A stretch of DNA of 20,077 nucleotides from Chara braunii (taxonomy: Eukaryota > Streptophyta > Charophyceae > Charales > Characeae), in the NCBI GenBank assembly GCA_003427395.1, contig BFEA01000139.1, positions 1,788,158-1,808,234 of the forward strand. Direction: 5' to 3'. The notes under the pieces are model-generated. The model made no database searches and was not told the DNA's origin. It worked only from the letters and a program-made list of their open reading frames with translations. Below are positions 17,131 to 20,077 of this stretch, piece by piece; the stretch's first letter is position 1; every line of letters begins with the position of its first letter. The position numbers and the translations under genes are program-made.

Positions 17131-17851
17131 GTGGATATCGAAGCTCAACCCTCCGCCTCGAAAACTGACGATGCCAACCGAGTCAGGATGGTCCACGCTG
17201 TGGACCCACCGCCGGAGAAACCCGAGGTATTTCTTCGGACTTACCCGATTACCTGGAAGAGTGTCGAGTGCGACCGAGGTCTGGGGAAACCCCTCGACCT
17301 CCATCCTGGACTCGGGATTGTCAGCCGTAGCTATCTCTTGGAGTTTGACGAAACGTTTGGGTCGGGAAAAACAGGTTCAGCCCCTTCGATCCGACAAGCT
17401 GTATGAATCCGCCACAAAAGATAGGATTCATTATAAAGGACGGATTATGGATGTTCCCATAAGAGTCAGGCGGGTGCATTGCTTGTGTGACGCGATTGTG
17501 TTGAATGTGCAGGCGTATGATGTGCTCCTAAGAATTCCGTGGCAGGCGGCGATAGACGTGCGGATGCATTTGGACAGTTCTAAGATAGTGCTTACCTCGG
17601 CCCACCCTAAGCCCCAAACGATACCCATGAGGATGGTCGTACGTGTACTCGCACAGCCCGCCCATCTCATTGCCACCGACGTTCGCAGAGTCAACAAGGT
17701 TCGATGGGTGTTAATGGGCGAAGAAAGACCCGCTACAGGAACCGAGGATGTGGAGGAACCTGACTTGTATCCAATACGAATTCAAGACCGGTTCCGCCAA
17801 CCTTGGCGACACGTGTCGATAAGGGCTACAACAAAAGAAATACAGCCTTAA
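17131..17851 (+). pseudogene. Retropepsin-like fragment of a second retroelement
   Basis: Frame 1 (17131 to about 17260) reads ...PEVFLRTYPITWKSVE. Frame 2 (about 17270-17851) reads TSILDSGLSAVAISWSL, then IMDVPIRVRRVHCLCDAIVL and YDVLLRIPWQAAI. I-L-D-S-G is an aspartic protease active site, and YDVLL.IPW resembles the second conserved block of retroelement proteases. The 17131 frame must shift by about 17270 to join the active site. The frame ends at TAA 17849-17851 with no reverse transcriptase after it. The peptide differs from the protease at 11327-12240, so this is another family. The C-terminal third (EDVEEPDLYPIRIQDRFRQ) is not recognised. Confidence 0.55.
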
Positions 17852-18235
17852 AATTACTCAGTTTATCATAGGGGTTTATGTATATCTGGTGTTTGTTTCA
17901 TTTTTTCATTTGTTTTTATACGGGTTCTTATGTGGTTATAGGACATCTAATGGAAGTCAACATTGGTAGATATAGATATGTGATGTTGATAATATGTGGG
18001 TAATGTGTTGATCATCTGTTGGGAATTGAATATTTGATGCTAACCATCTGTATATTTAAAAAAAATAAATGAAAGAACCAAAAAAAAAAAATTGTTATTA
18101 TTCATCACATACTAGTCGCACCCCTTCCCCTCCTTACCCTTCTCACCCTCCCCCTAAGTATATAACAGTGGTTGTAGTCATAAATTTTGTTTTTTAAGAT
18201 ATTACATTGTCGCCGTTTTACATTCTACTGGACTG
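17852..18235. other. AT-rich spacer, no gene seen
   Basis: T-rich and A-rich stretches, an A10 run near 18080 and a C-rich patch at 18118-18155. No open frame of interest. Confidence 0.5.
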
Positions 18236-18337
18236 TTTGTGTGTGTGTGTGTTTGACAATGTGTGTTTGTTTGTGTGCGTGTATGTGTGTGTATGTATGT
18301 GTGTCTGTTTGTGTGTATGTGTGTGTGTGTGTGTGTG

Positions 18338-18387
<50 letters not shown>
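18236..18387. repeat. (GT)n and (GA)n compound microsatellite
   Basis: GT-rich repeats with interruptions (18236-18338), then GA repeats (about 18340-18387). Cys/Val and Arg/Glu or Ser/Leu frames here are composition effects. Confidence 0.95.
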
Positions 18388-18388
<1 letters not shown>

Positions 18389-18550
18389 AAAGGTATGTAG
18401 TGTTTTTGCCCTTAATATACCAGTTATGACTCGAAGTACTACATACCTTGTCTTTCTGCATAATAATATTTTTCTTTTTATCAAAGGTTTTGTGTTTTTT
18501 CGATTCAAGTGGATGGTATTGTCACTCTTTATAATTTGGGAAGTGTAGGA
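18388..18550. repeat. Family Y repeat with perfect 12-bp hairpin
   Basis: AAGGTATGTAGT (18390-18401) and ACTACATACCTT (18438-18449) are perfect inverted repeats separated by 36 bp. The sequence TTTTTGCC...TTAA.ATA, TATGACTC and TACCTTGTCTTTCT follows the copy at 720-900, and like it lies just after a GA tract. Here only one of the two core units is present. Confidence 0.6.
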
Positions 18551-18919
18551 GCAGAGAGGGAGAGAGAGCACCAATGGTTAACGGGAACCCCCATTTCCAG
18601 GTCCAGGCGCAACAGACCTACAAACTGAAATTACGGTTTAGGGGTTAATTTTTTTAAATTTTAATTATTATTTATTTTTTGCCTGTTTCTGTTTTTGGCC
18701 AAGGTTTGGGTGTACCAAATTTGGTCTCATTTGGAGCATTTGAATTTCCTCTCCTAAGATTTCTGAAAGTTCTCAAAATTTCTAAAACTAAATGTTGACA
18801 AGGCCTCTTGACAGTGTATTTTTGGCTCGTTGTTTTATATATTTTTTTACTGTTCTGTTTTGCTATTAGTTAGTATGGTCTCTACTGTATAAATTGCTCA
18901 CAACAAGTTTGGATAAAAT
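18551..18919. other. AT-rich spacer, no gene seen
   Basis: Short GA run, then AT-rich sequence. Nothing recognised. Confidence 0.5.
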
Positions 18920-19632
18920 CACTGTTGTGACGGGCCAAACGCCCGAACCCGGACGCTCGAACGTTCGGGATCCCCTCTCGATCGACCAAACGCGGAAAAA
19001 AATAAATAAATAAATAAATAAATAATTTTTTTTTAAAAAATAAAAAAAATAAAATGTTAAGCAGAATAATAAACTGAACAACATTTGCCTCAACTTTACA
19101 TGGAAATTGTTTACCGAATTTGAAAAACAAAACCACAAAAAATAAATAATAACAATGAAATTATTGAGTGGGCGAGCACGTTTCTGACACTACCATTTTT
19201 GGTGATTTTTCATTTTTGTTTGGTTTCGGCAAATGACATGAAAATTTATACATGTGTATATTATACAATAGAGAACCTACAAATAAGTTTTAAAAAATAA
19301 TAATGTTTTTCATGCCCCGAAATAAATGAAAAACAAAAAGTGAAAAGAAAAAAAAAAAAAAGTAGTGAGTGGGCAAGCAAGTTTTAACATCACCATCGTT
19401 GCCTATTTTCATTAATTTTTGGCTTAACAGAATGCCTTCAAAATGAAGAGGAAATTCGGGGCATTATAAAAAACTGATAAAAAAAACTTCAAAAAAAAAA
19501 AAAAAAAAAAAGGTGTCAAAGTATTTTTTTGTGGGGTCCGAACCCATTCCGGTTCGGGCCTCGTACGGGGATACGAACGCCCGGTTCAGGGGTCAGCTTA
19601 GGGGCCTCCATACGTTCGGCCTGACAATCTTG
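18920..19632. mobile_element. Family X repeat, complete-looking copy (713 bp)
   Basis: The left end reads CACTGTTGTGACGGGCC and the right end, reverse-complemented, CAAGATTGTCAGGCC: imperfect terminal inverted repeats. Both subterminal zones (18935-18985, 19540-19620) carry CGAACG/CGTTCG motifs. Between them are an ATAA repeat (about 19002-19025), A-rich sequence and two ~200-bp units with GAGTGGGC[GA]AGCA (near 19164 and 19364), as in 1-614. No transposase is encoded. It is probably a non-autonomous DNA transposon. The flanks do not show a clear target duplication, partly because the right flank is a TA tract. Confidence 0.5.
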
Positions 19633-19660
19633 TATATATATATATATATATGTACATATA
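19633..19660. repeat. TA-rich tract
   Basis: TA repeat with a GTACATATAC end, between the X copy and the next inverted-repeat element. Confidence 0.85.
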
Positions 19661-19663
19661 CAT

Positions 19664-19931
19664 ACTAGGCTACCAGCCGGGCCGCAAGGATCACCATATT
19701 TTCCCGGGCAGAAGGTCCCAGCAAAAAAAAAAAAAAAAAAAATCCAAAAAATCCAAAAAAAAAACTATGTTATGCAGAAAACTAAATTGAATAACTTTTG
19801 ATCTCGGGTCACATCGAAATTCTTTACCAAATTAAAAACAAAAATTTTAATTAAAAAATACTTTTTTTTTTCTTTTTCTTTTTCTTTTACCCGGCCGAGC
19901 AAGTGACCCCAGACCACTCTGGTAGCCTAGT
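19664..19931. mobile_element. 268-bp element with 13-bp perfect terminal inverted repeats
   Basis: ACTAGGCTACCAG at 19664-19676 and its exact reverse complement CTGGTAGCCTAGT at 19919-19931; both are flanked by TA, extending the match to 14 bp. Just inside are a second pair, CCGGGCC and GGCCGAG-type sequence. The interior contains A-rich sequence, ATGTTATGCAGAAAACTAAA and TTCTTTACCAAATT, related to the start of the window and to family X. The structure fits a MITE inserted at TA-rich DNA, with interior sequence shared with X. Confidence 0.6.
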
Positions 19932-19954
19932 ATATACATATATATATGTATATA

Positions 19955-20077
19955 CAGGGTTGTCGGCGTTCAGTACGGGTCGAACGCCCGAAACCGAACG
20001 CCCGAACGTACGGAACCCCTTCGGAAGGCGTTCGGCCGTTCGGGCCAAACGCTAAAAAAAAAAAAAAAAAAAAAAAA
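19955..20077. mobile_element. Family X repeat, left end of a third copy (truncated by window)
   Basis: Begins CAGGGTTGTCGGCGTTC right after a TA-rich palindrome and has dense subterminal repeats (CGAACGCCCGAA, CCGTTCGGGCCAAACGC), then an A tract at the window end. In other copies the body beginning ATGTTATG or ATGTTAAG follows such an A tract. Confidence 0.5.

Noticed and set aside
18202-18574. Cys/Val-, His/Thr- and Arg/Glu-rich frames
   Set aside because: They translate GT and GA microsatellites.
1-20077. Window-wide composite transposon bounded by family X and Y copies in similar order at both ends
   Set aside because: The left copies are separated from the rest by a mate-pair adapter junction, so their linkage is not reliable; both families also look dispersed.

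Overview
This is nuclear DNA of a eukaryote and is almost entirely repeats. The LTR retrotransposon type (Ty3/gypsy gag-PR-RT-RNaseH-IN-chromodomain, initiator-Met-like primer site, 5-bp target duplication), long A/T, CT, GA, GT and TA tracts and absence of compact genes point to a plant-lineage genome. The gag and pol peptides resemble an abundant family I associate from memory with the streptophyte alga Chara braunii; that assignment is unverified. No confident host gene is present.

Layout. 1-978: the end of an AT-rich repeat family (called X here) and a second family (Y) with a hairpin and two ~81-bp units. 979-1016: a perfect Nextera/Tn5 mosaic-end junction, a library artefact, so the join of the left 978 bases to the rest is suspect. 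1017-5050: low-information DNA with weak short ORFs, including two neighbouring related CxxC peptide units (2550-2732, 2758-2961). 5057-8219: copies of a poly(A)-tailed SINE-like family and a 1,118-bp tandem duplication (5220-6339 and 6341-7457) joined at an 'n', probably an assembly duplication.

The main feature is one decayed, essentially full-length Ty3/gypsy element at 6753-16372, flanked by the 5-bp duplication CCTAG. It has a 5' LTR (carrying a 390-bp SINE-like insertion), a primer binding site, a long AT-rich leader, gag with a zinc knuckle, protease, reverse transcriptase, RNase H, integrase, chromodomain, polypurine tract and 3' LTR. About ten in-frame stops, several frameshifts, a deletion in the integrase core and lost catalytic residues (YLDD to YLDG, RNase H D to N, integrase zinc H to R) make it incapable of coding for its own movement. 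LTR-LTR difference in a 380-bp stretch is about 5% by eye.

16378-18235 holds flanking sequence and a broken retropepsin-like fragment of a different retroelement (17131-17851). 18236-20077 mirrors the left end: GT/GA repeats, a second family Y copy, a complete-looking family X copy, a 268-bp element with perfect 13-bp terminal inverted repeats, and the start of a third X copy.
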